DNA from: Gammaproteobacteria bacterium | Lineage (GTDB): Bacteria; Pseudomonadota; Gammaproteobacteria; Steroidobacterales; Steroidobacteraceae | Assembly: GCA_028293775.1 (NCBI GenBank) | Contig: JAQGOD010000193.1 | Location: 1-6,576, forward strand | DNA length: 6,576 nt | Direction: 5' to 3' | Shown: positions 1 through 6,117 of the stretch, piece after piece | How positions within the stretch are numbered: position 1 is the first letter of the stretch | Layout: every line of letters starts with the position of its first letter | Translations under genes and position numbers: made by a program | The notes under the pieces: model-generated | What the model was told of the DNA's origin: nothing | Databases searched by the model: none | What the model saw: the letters and a program-made list of their open reading frames with translations, nothing else

Positions 1-979
1 CGGACAACACATCTTCCGCGTCGATAAACAGCAGCGGATTATCCGTAACGGCGTTGGCTTCAATCTTCAAGGTGACGCTGCAGTTGCGAATCAGGTCGAG
101 GCACGCGCCCATGACCTGCGGCTGGCAGCGGAATGAATACGGATCCTGAACCCGGGTGCAATCAAGATGCGAGGCTCGAATCGCGCTGCCCGAGAGCAAC
201 TCTCGGTATTCGCGCGCCACGGCTATTTGGCCGGGCTGGCCGCGAACTTGTTGAATGCGCGCATCGAAGGGCGAGTCGCTCGCCTTCAACGCATCGACCG
301 ACATGGCGCCCGCCACGACCGCTGCCGCGAACACGTCCTCTGCGCCAAACAATCCAGCCAATGCCAGCGCCGTGGAGACTTGGGTGCCGTTGATCAACGC
401 CAGCCCTTCTTTGGCACGCAGCTTGATGGGTTGCAACCCGGCTAGACTCAACCCGGCATGCGCCGGCAGCGTGGCGCCGCGCACTCGCACCTGACCCAAA
501 CCGAGCAGCACTGCGCTCAAATGCGCGAGGGGTGCCAGGTCCCCCGAGGCGCCCACTGATCCTTGCGCCGGGATCACCGGATACACCTCGTGCTCCAGCA
601 ATGCGAGCAAGGCATCCACTAACCTAAGGCTGACGCCTGAGTGGCCGCGGGCCAGCGCGTTCACTTTGAGCGCGAGCACCAGCCGAACCACGGCCTCAGG
701 CAGCGGGTTGCCCACGCCGGCCGAATGGGAGAGCAGCAAATTGCGCTGTAGCAGCTCGAGTTGCTCGTTGGGGATGCGTGTATTTGCCAGCAAGCCAAAA
801 CCGGTGTTGATGCCGTAGGCTGCATCGCCGGCAGCCACGATCCTGTCCACCAGCGCGCTTGCCAGAGCAATGCGATCTCGATCTCCGGCGGACAACTCGA
901 GAACGATGGCTTGCTCGTATATTCGGCGCAAGTCCGCTAACGATAGCGTGCCGGCGTGCAGGGTAAGGGTGCCGTTCAA
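1..979 (-). CDS. hutH: Histidine ammonia-lyase (histidase), C-terminus cut by window edge
   Basis: Catalyses the first step of histidine breakdown in the cytoplasm: L-histidine to trans-urocanate plus ammonia. The visible 326 residues are the N-terminal part of a protein that is usually about 510 residues. The MIO prosthetic-group triad Ala-Ser-Gly is at about residues 144-146 (context [14 protein letters not shown]). Other expected active-site elements are Tyr55 in YGINTGFG, His85 in LLSHSAG, Asn197 in INGTQ, and the [11 protein letters not shown] segment at about 278-288; [10 protein letters not shown] follows at about 307-316. The start is TTG at 979, whose last two bases are the first two of the hutU stop TGA. 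It gives the family-typical N-terminus ([19 protein letters not shown]). The first in-frame ATG lies far inside the protein, after the MIO motif, so a non-ATG start is required. There is no clear ribosome binding site, which fits translational coupling to hutU. The rest of the gene, and probably more hut genes, lie past the left edge. Confidence 0.96.
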   Translation of the reverse strand, partial: MNGTLTLHAGTLSLADLRRIYEQAIVLELSAGDRDRIALASALVDRIVAAGDAAYGINTGFGLLANTRIPNEQLELLQRNLLLSHSAGVGNPLPEAVVRLVLALKVNALARGHSGVSLRLVDALLALLEHEVYPVIPAQGSVGASGDLAPLAHLSAVLLGLGQVRVRGATLPAHAGLSLAGLQPIKLRAKEGLALINGTQVSTALALAGLFGAEDVFAAAVVAGAMSVDALKASDSPFDARIQQVRGQPGQIAVAREYRELLSGSAIRASHLDCTRVQDPYSFRCQPQVMGACLDLIRNCSVTLKIEANAVTDNPLLFIDAEDVLS

Positions 980-2646
980 GGCTGCTCGATCATCGGCAAT
1001 TTCAATCCTTGTTCGCGCGCACAGGCTATCGCGTCCGGATAGCCGGCATCGGCGTGGCGCATCACTCCCGTTGCCGGGTCATTCCATAACACCCGCGCAA
1101 TACGCTTGGCCGCGGACTCACTGCCGTCGCAGACGATGACCAAGCCGGCGTGCTGCGAGAAGCCCATACCGACACCGCCGCCGTGATGAATGGATACCCA
1201 AGTGGCTCCCGATGCGGTATTGAGCAACGCATTGAGCAAGGGCCAGTCCGAAACGGCATCGGAGCCGTCCATCATCGCTTCGGTTTCGCGATTCGGGCTT
1301 GCGACGGAACCCGAATCCAAATGATCGCGGCCTATCACAATGGGTGCGGACAGCTCGCCGCTCTTGACCATGTCGTTGAATGCGAGGCCCAGGCGATGCC
1401 GCTGGCCCAGGCCCACCCAGCAAATTCGTGCGGGTAATCCTTGGAAGCGGATGCGCGAGCGCGCCATATCGAGCCAATGATGCAAATGTGGATCATTTGG
1501 AATCAATTCTTTGACCTTGGCGTCGGTCCTGTAGATGTCTTCCGGGTTGCCCGACAGCGCCACCCATCGGAACGGGCCGACGCCGCGACAGAATAGGGGT
1601 CGTATGTATTCCGGCACGAAGCCTGGAATCTCGAAGGCCTGCGATACCCCAGCATCGAAGGCGACTTGCCGGATGTTGTTGCCATAGTCGAATACCGGCA
1701 GTCCCTGGCGCTTGAAGCGCAGCAAGTATTCGACGTGCTTGGCCATCGAGCGAGTCGCGGCAGCTGCGGTGCCCTTAGGATCGCTGACCCGCCGCTCATC
1801 CCATTGCTCTATGGACCAGCCTTGCGGCAGATAGCCGTTTACCGGGTCGTGCGCAGAAGTTTGATCGGTGAGCGCATCAGGCGCTATGCCACGTTGCAGC
1901 AGTGTGTCGAGCACATCAACGATATTACCTAGCAGTGCGACCGATATCGGAGTGCCATTGCTTCGCGCCTTCTCCAACATGGCAAGGGCGTCATCGAGCG
2001 TTGACGCTTGCGCATCGATGTAGCCCGTTTCGAGCCGCTTGGCAATTCTGTCGGCACGGCACTCGACCGCCAGAAGGCTGGCCTCGGCCATGGTGGCGGC
2101 CAAGGGTTGCGCGCCTCCCATGCCACCCAAGCCCGCGGTAAGAATCCACTTTCCTTTGAGGTTGCCGCCAAAGTGGCGCCTACCCATTTCAGCGAACGTT
2201 TCATACGTGCCCTGCACAATGCCCTGGCTGCCGATGTAGATCCAGGAACCGGCGGTCATCTGGCCGAACATGGCCAGCCCCTTGCGATCGAGCTCGTGAA
2301 AATGTTCCCACGTGGCCCAGTGTGGCACCAGATTCGAGTTGGCGATGAGCACTCGCGGCGCGTCCGCGTGCGTCGGAAACACCCCCACGGGTTTACCGGA
2401 TTGCACCAGCAATGTTTGCTCTTCGGTCAGCGTCTTTAGAGTCTCGACAATGCGGTCGTAGCAGTTCCAATCGCGGGCCGCACGCCCAATGCCGCCGTAT
2501 ACGACCAGCTCGGCCGGATTTTCCGCGACTTCGGAATCCAGGTTATTCATGAGCATCCGAAGCGGCGCTTCGGTCATCCAACTGCGAGCGCTCAAAGTGT
2601 TGCCGCGTGCGGCGCGGATGTTTCTAGCGTTTAGCGGGGCGAGCAT
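976..2646 (-). CDS. hutU: Urocanate hydratase (urocanase)
   Basis: Second step of histidine degradation: urocanate plus water to 4-imidazolone-5-propionate, using tightly bound NAD+ as an electrophilic cofactor, in the cytoplasm. The 556 residues match the usual full length (about 555-560). Visible signatures are the N-terminal [16 protein letters not shown] block at about 22-37, [11 protein letters not shown] at 50-60, the glycine-rich NAD-binding loop [18 protein letters not shown] at 172-189, TSAHDP at about 263-268, and the urocanase signature [16 protein letters not shown] at 401-416. Cys409 in that signature corresponds to the catalytic cysteine near 410 in known urocanases. The ATG start is supported by a strong ribosome binding site six bases upstream and by agreement with the family N-terminus. 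It lies 87 bases downstream of hutF on the same strand, and its stop overlaps the hutH start, so hutF-hutU-hutH look like one transcription unit. No truncation or frameshift was seen. Confidence 0.98.
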   Translation of the reverse strand: MLAPLNARNIRAARGNTLSARSWMTEAPLRMLMNNLDSEVAENPAELVVYGGIGRAARDWNCYDRIVETLKTLTEEQTLLVQSGKPVGVFPTHADAPRVLIANSNLVPHWATWEHFHELDRKGLAMFGQMTAGSWIYIGSQGIVQGTYETFAEMGRRHFGGNLKGKWILTAGLGGMGGAQPLAATMAEASLLAVECRADRIAKRLETGYIDAQASTLDDALAMLEKARSNGTPISVALLGNIVDVLDTLLQRGIAPDALTDQTSAHDPVNGYLPQGWSIEQWDERRVSDPKGTAAAATRSMAKHVEYLLRFKRQGLPVFDYGNNIRQVAFDAGVSQAFEIPGFVPEYIRPLFCRGVGPFRWVALSGNPEDIYRTDAKVKELIPNDPHLHHWLDMARSRIRFQGLPARICWVGLGQRHRLGLAFNDMVKSGELSAPIVIGRDHLDSGSVASPNRETEAMMDGSDAVSDWPLLNALLNTASGATWVSIHHGGGVGMGFSQHAGLVIVCDGSESAAKRIARVLWNDPATGVMRHADAGYPDAIACAREQGLKLPMIEQP

Positions 2647-2649
2647 TTT

Positions 2650-2657
2650 CTTTCCTC
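2650..2657 (-). promoter_or_regulatory. Ribosome binding site of hutU
   Basis: On the minus strand this reads GAGGAAAG, with the AGGA core at 2656-2653 and six bases before the ATG at 2646. It is the only strong Shine-Dalgarno sequence in front of any gene in this window and fixes the hutU start. hutH, hutF, hutI and the two right-hand genes lack one. Confidence 0.8.
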
Positions 2658-2668
2658 TTCAGTAACCG

Positions 2669-2700
2669 GCCGCATACTTTGGTAGCGGCAGCCGCATAGT
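2669..2700. repeat. Direct repeat pair in the hutF-hutU gap
   Basis: Two copies of a 10-base unit, GCCGCATACT (2669-2678) and GCCGCATAGT (2691-2700), differ at one position. Their starts are 22 bases apart, close to two turns of the DNA helix. Between and partly within them is an 11-base perfect palindrome, GCGGC-A-GCCGC (2685-2695). The pair sits between a possible -10 element and the hutU ribosome binding site. This could be a regulator binding site or a structured leader. The repeats are seen directly; the function is inferred. Confidence 0.5.
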
Positions 2701-2703
2701 ATA
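2698..2703 (-). promoter_or_regulatory. Possible -10 element of an internal hutU promoter
   Basis: The minus strand reads TATACT, five of six bases of the consensus TATAAT, about 52 bases before the hutU ATG. The -35 region at normal spacing is poor: CTGTCT with a 17-base spacer matches three of six. It overlaps the distal copy of the direct repeat, which would suit repression or activation at this site. It may only be a chance match, and hutU could simply be read through from hutF. Confidence 0.25.
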
Positions 2704-2733
2704 AGGGGGCGGGCTGTTATAGACAGAGACGAG

Positions 2734-4134
2734 TCAACCTGCGGCCAGCCTATCCATCACACGTGCAAAGTTGCCTCGCAGCTCTGCATCCGCCGCGTGA
2801 CGACGATCCTCAATGACCCATTTTCCGCCGACCATGACGTCGCGGATGGCCTTATCGGCGCCTGCGAACAACAACCGATCGAACGCACTGTCTGCCGCAG
2901 CGCCCGCCATCGCCGGGTGAGCGGGATCGAGCACCAGCCAATCGGCGCGATTTCCGACGGCAATTGCGCCCGCCGGGTGGCCGATCGCCTGCGCCCCGTG
3001 AAGTGCGGCATCGCGCCACAACCGGGTGCCCACATGCGGTTCTTTTTCCGTTGCGAGCACACCTCGACGCTTCTTGCGCAGCCTTTGCTGGTACTCCAGC
3101 CAGCGCAGTTCCTCGGCTGGATTGACGGTCGATTGACTGTCGGAGCCCACACACAGGCGTCCGCCCGATTTAAAAAACCGCGCGCTATCGAAGAAGCCAT
3201 CGCCAAGATTCGCTTCCGTGCTTACCGATACGCAAACCGCGGCGTTGGCGGCGGCGATGCCTTGCAATTCTTGCGCGGTCGCGTGAGTCGCGTGCACCAC
3301 GCACCAGTGTTGCGTCAGTATGCCCTGGTCCAAGAGCAACTCGATGGGACGGCGACCCGTCGCGCGTTCGCAGGCCTTCACTTCCAGCAATTGCTCAGCC
3401 ACATGGATGTGTACCGGCATGCTTGAATCGATCGTGCGCAAGGCTTGGGTGGCAAAATTAAGCTGATCGAGCGGTACCGCGCGCAGGCTGTGAAATGCCG
3501 CTCCGGTACGCACGGTGCGCGAGGCCGCCCGTCGCTCGGCGCCGATGCGTTCCTCGATGGCCCGCAAGAAGGTGTCGGTGCCCAATGCGAAACGCGCCTG
3601 CTCAGGTTTGAGCGGCGCCCCTCCGAAATCGCTGCTTTGATATAGGGTCGGCAACAGTGTCAACCCAATGCCGGCAATGCGTGCGGCGTTGCCGACGGCT
3701 TCCCAAAGAAGGTTCGTGCCCAGGTACTGCTGTGCGCCGCTTGGCCGATGCAAGTAGTGAAATTCGGCCACGGAGGTATAGCCTGACTTGAGCATTTCGA
3801 CGAACAACTCTGTGGCGACGACTTGTAAGTCCTCCGGCGTTATGCGATTCGCGAGTGAATACATTGTTTGGCGCCAGGTCCAAAAACTGTCGCGTGCAGA
3901 TAATCGATATTCTGTGTTACCGGCCATCGCGCGTTGGAACGCGTGGCTGTGCGCATTCGCCATGCCGGGGATGACCACGCCCTCAACATGTTCGATCGCA
4001 GTCCCGCCCTCTTCGGACTCGGCGGGTAAGCTTGTATCGATGGCAGTGATGATTCCCTGCGCGGAAACCGTGACCAGCACGGCACGGGCCCACCCTTGCG
4101 GCAAATAGGCGGACTGCAAACGGTAAATAGCCAT
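2734..4134 (-). CDS. hutF: Formimidoylglutamate deiminase (amidohydrolase family)
   Basis: Fourth step of the five-step histidine pathway: N-formimidoyl-L-glutamate plus water to N-formyl-L-glutamate plus ammonia, a zinc-dependent cytoplasmic reaction. The 466 residues are near the usual 450-460. It has an amidohydrolase fold. Visible metal and catalytic positions, in order, are the first metal pair His62 and His64 with Gln67 in NAHSHAFQR, His215 in AFHSLRAV, His244 and Glu247 in HIHVAEQ, His281 in VVHATH, and Asp332 in VGSDSQ. This set and its spacing match the characterised Pseudomonas aeruginosa enzyme with small offsets, and STEANLGDGFF at about 305-315 is also typical. This separates HutF from guanine deaminase and chlorohydrolase relatives. 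The ATG at 4134 gives the expected N-terminus but has no Shine-Dalgarno sequence. A promoter-like sequence placed to start transcription almost at the ATG suggests a leaderless message. The gene is divergent from hutI and is first in the leftward unit hutF-hutU-hutH. Confidence 0.95.
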   Translation of the reverse strand: MAIYRLQSAYLPQGWARAVLVTVSAQGIITAIDTSLPAESEEGGTAIEHVEGVVIPGMANAHSHAFQRAMAGNTEYRLSARDSFWTWRQTMYSLANRITPEDLQVVATELFVEMLKSGYTSVAEFHYLHRPSGAQQYLGTNLLWEAVGNAARIAGIGLTLLPTLYQSSDFGGAPLKPEQARFALGTDTFLRAIEERIGAERRAASRTVRTGAAFHSLRAVPLDQLNFATQALRTIDSSMPVHIHVAEQLLEVKACERATGRRPIELLLDQGILTQHWCVVHATHATAQELQGIAAANAAVCVSVSTEANLGDGFFDSARFFKSGGRLCVGSDSQSTVNPAEELRWLEYQQRLRKKRRGVLATEKEPHVGTRLWRDAALHGAQAIGHPAGAIAVGNRADWLVLDPAHPAMAGAAADSAFDRLLFAGADKAIRDVMVGGKWVIEDRRHAADAELRGNFARVMDRLAAG

Positions 4135-4135
4135 C

Positions 4136-5428
4136 TTGGCTGTATCTTACGTTGTGCCCAATTTTTCGAACAATGGTGTGGACGAGGTCTGGGTCGGCGC
4201 AAACATTGCGACGATGGCAGGTACCGCTGCCTTTGGGAGGCTTGAGGATGCCGCCCTGGCGATCAAAGGCGAGCGCATTGCATGGATCGGCACAGCGGCA
4301 CAAGGGCGCCACCTGGCGCAAGCGCACGGTGCTGCCATCGGCGACGCAGAGGGTTTATGGATCACACCCGGACTCATTGATTGCCACACCCATTTGGTCT
4401 ACGGCGGAAATCGTGTGGAGGAATTTGAGCAACGGCTTGGCGGCATGTCCTATGAGGATATCGCGCGAGCCGGCGGCGGTATCCAATCAACCGTGCGGGC
4501 AACTCGCTCGGCGACGCGCGCAGCCCTGTACGAATCAGCCCTTGCACGCCTCAAGTGCCTGATGATGGAGGGAGTGACCACCATCGAAATCAAATCAGGT
4601 TACGGGCTGGAACTCGCCGCGGAGCGCCGCTTGCTGGAGGTGGCGCAAGATTTGGGTGAGAAATTGCCGATATCGGTGCAGAAAACATTCTTGGGCCTGC
4701 ACTCGCTGCCGCCTGAGTTCGCCGCTCGACGCCAGCAATTTGTGGACGAAGTCAGCGGTGCGTGGCTCACGGCGTTGTCTCGCGCGGGATTGGTGGATGC
4801 GGTCGATAGCTTCTGCGAAGGCATTGCGTTCTCGGTGGCGGAAACTGAGCAATTTCTCCGAGCTGCAAAGGCGCTAGGGCTTGCGGCCCACGTGCACGCA
4901 GGCCAATTGAGCGATGTGGGCGCGGCGCAATTGGCTGCGAAGTGGGGTGCACGTTCTGCCGATCACCTCGAATACCTGAGCGCTGATGGCGCCCGGGCGC
5001 TGGCGGCTGCCGGCACAGTGGCAGTACTCCTGCCCACCGCGTATTTCACCTTGCGGCAGACCACGCCTCCTCCGGTAGCACTACTCCGGGAAGCGGGGGT
5101 GGCGATCGCCGTGGCCACGGACAGCAATCCCGGCACATCCCCGTGCACCTCGATCCTGCTTGCCATGAGTATGGCCTGCACGTTGTTCGGTCTGACACCC
5201 GAAGAGGCGCTGGCCGGCGTCACACGCAACGCCGCGCAGGCTCTGGGCGTGCACACGGATGTAGGCACCATCGAGGTCGGAAAACGCGCGGATTTGGCAT
5301 TTTGGCGCATCGAGCGGCCCGCGGATCTATGCTACGGACTGGGTGCGAATCCCTGCGCCGGCGTGATGTATCGAGGAAAAATTCGCGAGCCGACTGGGGG
5401 GAGGGAAATTGCGCCTGCCAGGGCATAA
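4136..5428 (+). CDS. hutI: Imidazolonepropionase
   Basis: Third step of histidine degradation: 4-imidazolone-5-propionate plus water to N-formimidoyl-L-glutamate, a metal-dependent cytoplasmic amidohydrolase that supplies the substrate of neighbouring HutF. It has 430 residues from TTG 4136; the family is usually about 400-415. The metal-site pattern is complete: His84 and His86 in DCHTHLVYGG, His254 in HVHAGQLSD and Asp329 in VATDSNPGTSP. Substrate-side elements include Arg93 with EEFEQRLGG, SYEDIARAGGGI, IEIKSGYGL, FLGLHSLP and ADHLEYL. The HAGQ and LLPTAYF segments differ slightly from the HADQ and LLPGAF versions I know best. The start is uncertain. TTG 4136 leaves one base to the divergent hutF ATG and adds residues not expected from the family. 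In-frame GTG 4178 gives a more typical N-terminus (DEVWVGANIATM) and about 416 residues. None of the candidates, including GTG 4154, has a ribosome binding site. No convincing promoter was seen. Confidence 0.95.
   Translation: MAVSYVVPNFSNNGVDEVWVGANIATMAGTAAFGRLEDAALAIKGERIAWIGTAAQGRHLAQAHGAAIGDAEGLWITPGLIDCHTHLVYGGNRVEEFEQRLGGMSYEDIARAGGGIQSTVRATRSATRAALYESALARLKCLMMEGVTTIEIKSGYGLELAAERRLLEVAQDLGEKLPISVQKTFLGLHSLPPEFAARRQQFVDEVSGAWLTALSRAGLVDAVDSFCEGIAFSVAETEQFLRAAKALGLAAHVHAGQLSDVGAAQLAAKWGARSADHLEYLSADGARALAAAGTVAVLLPTAYFTLRQTTPPPVALLREAGVAIAVATDSNPGTSPCTSILLAMSMACTLFGLTPEEALAGVTRNAAQALGVHTDVGTIEVGKRADLAFWRIERPADLCYGLGANPCAGVMYRGKIREPTGGREIAPARA
4144..4173 (-). promoter_or_regulatory. Candidate hutF promoter inside the 5' end of hutI
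   Basis: On the minus strand there is TTGTTC (4173-4168), an 18-base spacer and TAAGAT (4149-4144). Each hexamer matches four of six consensus bases. Transcription would begin about seven bases further, at about 4134-4138, on or next to the hutF ATG, which fits the lack of a ribosome binding site. The elements lie in what would be coding sequence if hutI starts at TTG 4136, or in non-coding DNA if hutI starts at GTG 4178. The assignment is inference from sequence and spacing only. Confidence 0.4.
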
Positions 5429-5436
5429 GATTGCTC

Positions 5437-6072
5437 ATGGCTAGTCGATCTCGTCCAGGAAGACCGCCTCACGACGATGTGCTGACACCCGCCGAGTGGC
5501 GCACGGTTCATGCTGTGAAACATGGATTGACCAGCCGACAGATCGCAGAGCGCCGCGGCATCAGCATCGATGCGGTGAAGTATCACATCGCCAATGCGCT
5601 CGCAAAGTTGGGCCTGGCCAATCGCAAGGAGTTGAGGCACTGGCACCAGGCTCCCAAGGACAGCGCACTCAAGGACAGCGCACGCAACGAGAAAAAAATG
5701 AACGCGCAAATAAAAATCGGCTCGATCGCTCAAATCGCCAGATCAGTGCAGGACATCACGAGAGCGGAAGACTGGGACAGAAATGTGCTCGGCATGCAGC
5801 ATCTCTACACGTTCGATAGGCTGTCTTTTTTCGATTGCAATGGAACACGGCTCATGCTGAGCCAGGAAACCGCCGCCGGGCCGGAATCGATTTTGTACCT
5901 GCGTGTCGGCGATATTGCGGAAGCTTACGAACTGTACAAATCTCGCGGAGTCGAATTCATCAACGCGCCGCATATGATTCACAAGCATGGCGACGGAACT
6001 GAAGAATGGTTGTGCATGTTCAAGGATCCTGAGGGGCGACCCTTGGGCCTGATGGCGCAGGCGAGACCGTAG
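5437..6072 (+). CDS. LuxR-type HTH fused to a glyoxalase/VOC domain, putative regulator
   Basis: A 211-residue two-domain protein. Residues 16-69 are a LuxR/GerE-type helix-turn-helix (LTPAEWRTVHAVKHGLTSRQ start, recognition helix around SIDAVKYHIANALAKLG at 43-59). There is no receiver or autoinducer domain before it. Residues 70-90 are a polar linker with a duplicated KDSA unit. Residues 94-208 form one VOC (glyoxalase/bleomycin-resistance type) module: IGSIAQIARS, WDRNVLGM, FFDCNGTRLML, SILYLRVGDI, then GVEFINAP to DPEGRPLGLM. I infer that the VOC part binds a small molecule and sets DNA binding, or that it is an enzyme carrying a DNA-binding tag; the ligand is unknown. ATG 5437 lies 8 bases after the hutI stop, so co-transcription with hutI is likely. 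No good Shine-Dalgarno is present, and an in-frame TTG 5431 is an alternative start. The open frame reaches further back into hutI, but that part has no independent support. Internal Met88 (ATG 5698) could also start a 124-residue stand-alone VOC protein. Confidence 0.85.
   Translation: MASRSRPGRPPHDDVLTPAEWRTVHAVKHGLTSRQIAERRGISIDAVKYHIANALAKLGLANRKELRHWHQAPKDSALKDSARNEKKMNAQIKIGSIAQIARSVQDITRAEDWDRNVLGMQHLYTFDRLSFFDCNGTRLMLSQETAAGPESILYLRVGDIAEAYELYKSRGVEFINAPHMIHKHGDGTEEWLCMFKDPEGRPLGLMAQARP
5655..5684 (+). repeat. 15-base tandem duplication in the HTH-VOC linker
   Basis: CAAGGACAGCGCACT (5655-5669) is followed directly by CAAGGACAGCGCACG (5670-5684), identical at 14 of 15 bases and a multiple of three, so the frame is kept. 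It encodes two copies of KDSA in the inter-domain linker. This looks like a recent slipped-strand duplication that lengthened the hinge. Confidence 0.8.
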
Positions 6073-6090
6073 CCGCGCAAACCCTGTAGT

Positions 6091-6117
6091 CTTTGTTGCA
6101 TGCGAACTGCAACGAAG
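6091..6117 (+). promoter_or_regulatory. Hairpin enclosing the start codon of the TraB/GumN gene
   Basis: CTTTGTTGCA (6091-6100) pairs with TGCAACGAAG (6108-6117) over ten positions with one G-U wobble, leaving a 7-base loop (TGCGAAC). The A of the ATG at 6100 closes the stem, and its TG lies in the loop. No T-run follows, so it is not an intrinsic terminator. It could limit ribosome access to the start. The pairing is seen directly; the role is inferred. Confidence 0.45.

Noticed and set aside
2008..2439. Open frame of 143 codons on the plus strand inside hutU
   Set aside because: It is antisense to well-conserved urocanase sequence, with no motif and no ribosome binding site; a frame shadow of GC-rich coding DNA.
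2716..2737. TTGACT (2737-2732) and TATAAC (2721-2716) on the minus strand at the end of hutF as a promoter
   Set aside because: Both hexamers are good, but the spacer is only 10 bases, and from TTGACT to the other -10-like box TATACT it is 28 bases; neither is workable, and TTGACT includes the hutF stop codon.
2797..3426. Open frame of 209 codons on the plus strand inside hutF
   Set aside because: It is antisense to hutF, which has a complete set of amidohydrolase active-site residues, and its translation shows no recognisable domain and has an arginine/alanine-rich shadow composition.
4136..4180. HutC-type operator in the hutF/hutI start region
   Set aside because: TGTAT at 4141-4145 and the TTCGAA palindrome at 4165-4170 drew attention, but no extended palindrome resembling the known HutC site is present.
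5143..5436. Upstream in-frame extension of the HTH-VOC gene into hutI
   Set aside because: The extension overlaps the conserved C-terminal part of hutI in another frame, has arginine-rich low-information sequence, and an ATG at 5437 just before the HTH gives a sensible N-terminus.
6073..6117. Intrinsic terminator after the HTH-VOC gene
   Set aside because: The hairpin found here has no following T-run and overlaps the next gene's start codon, so termination is not supported.
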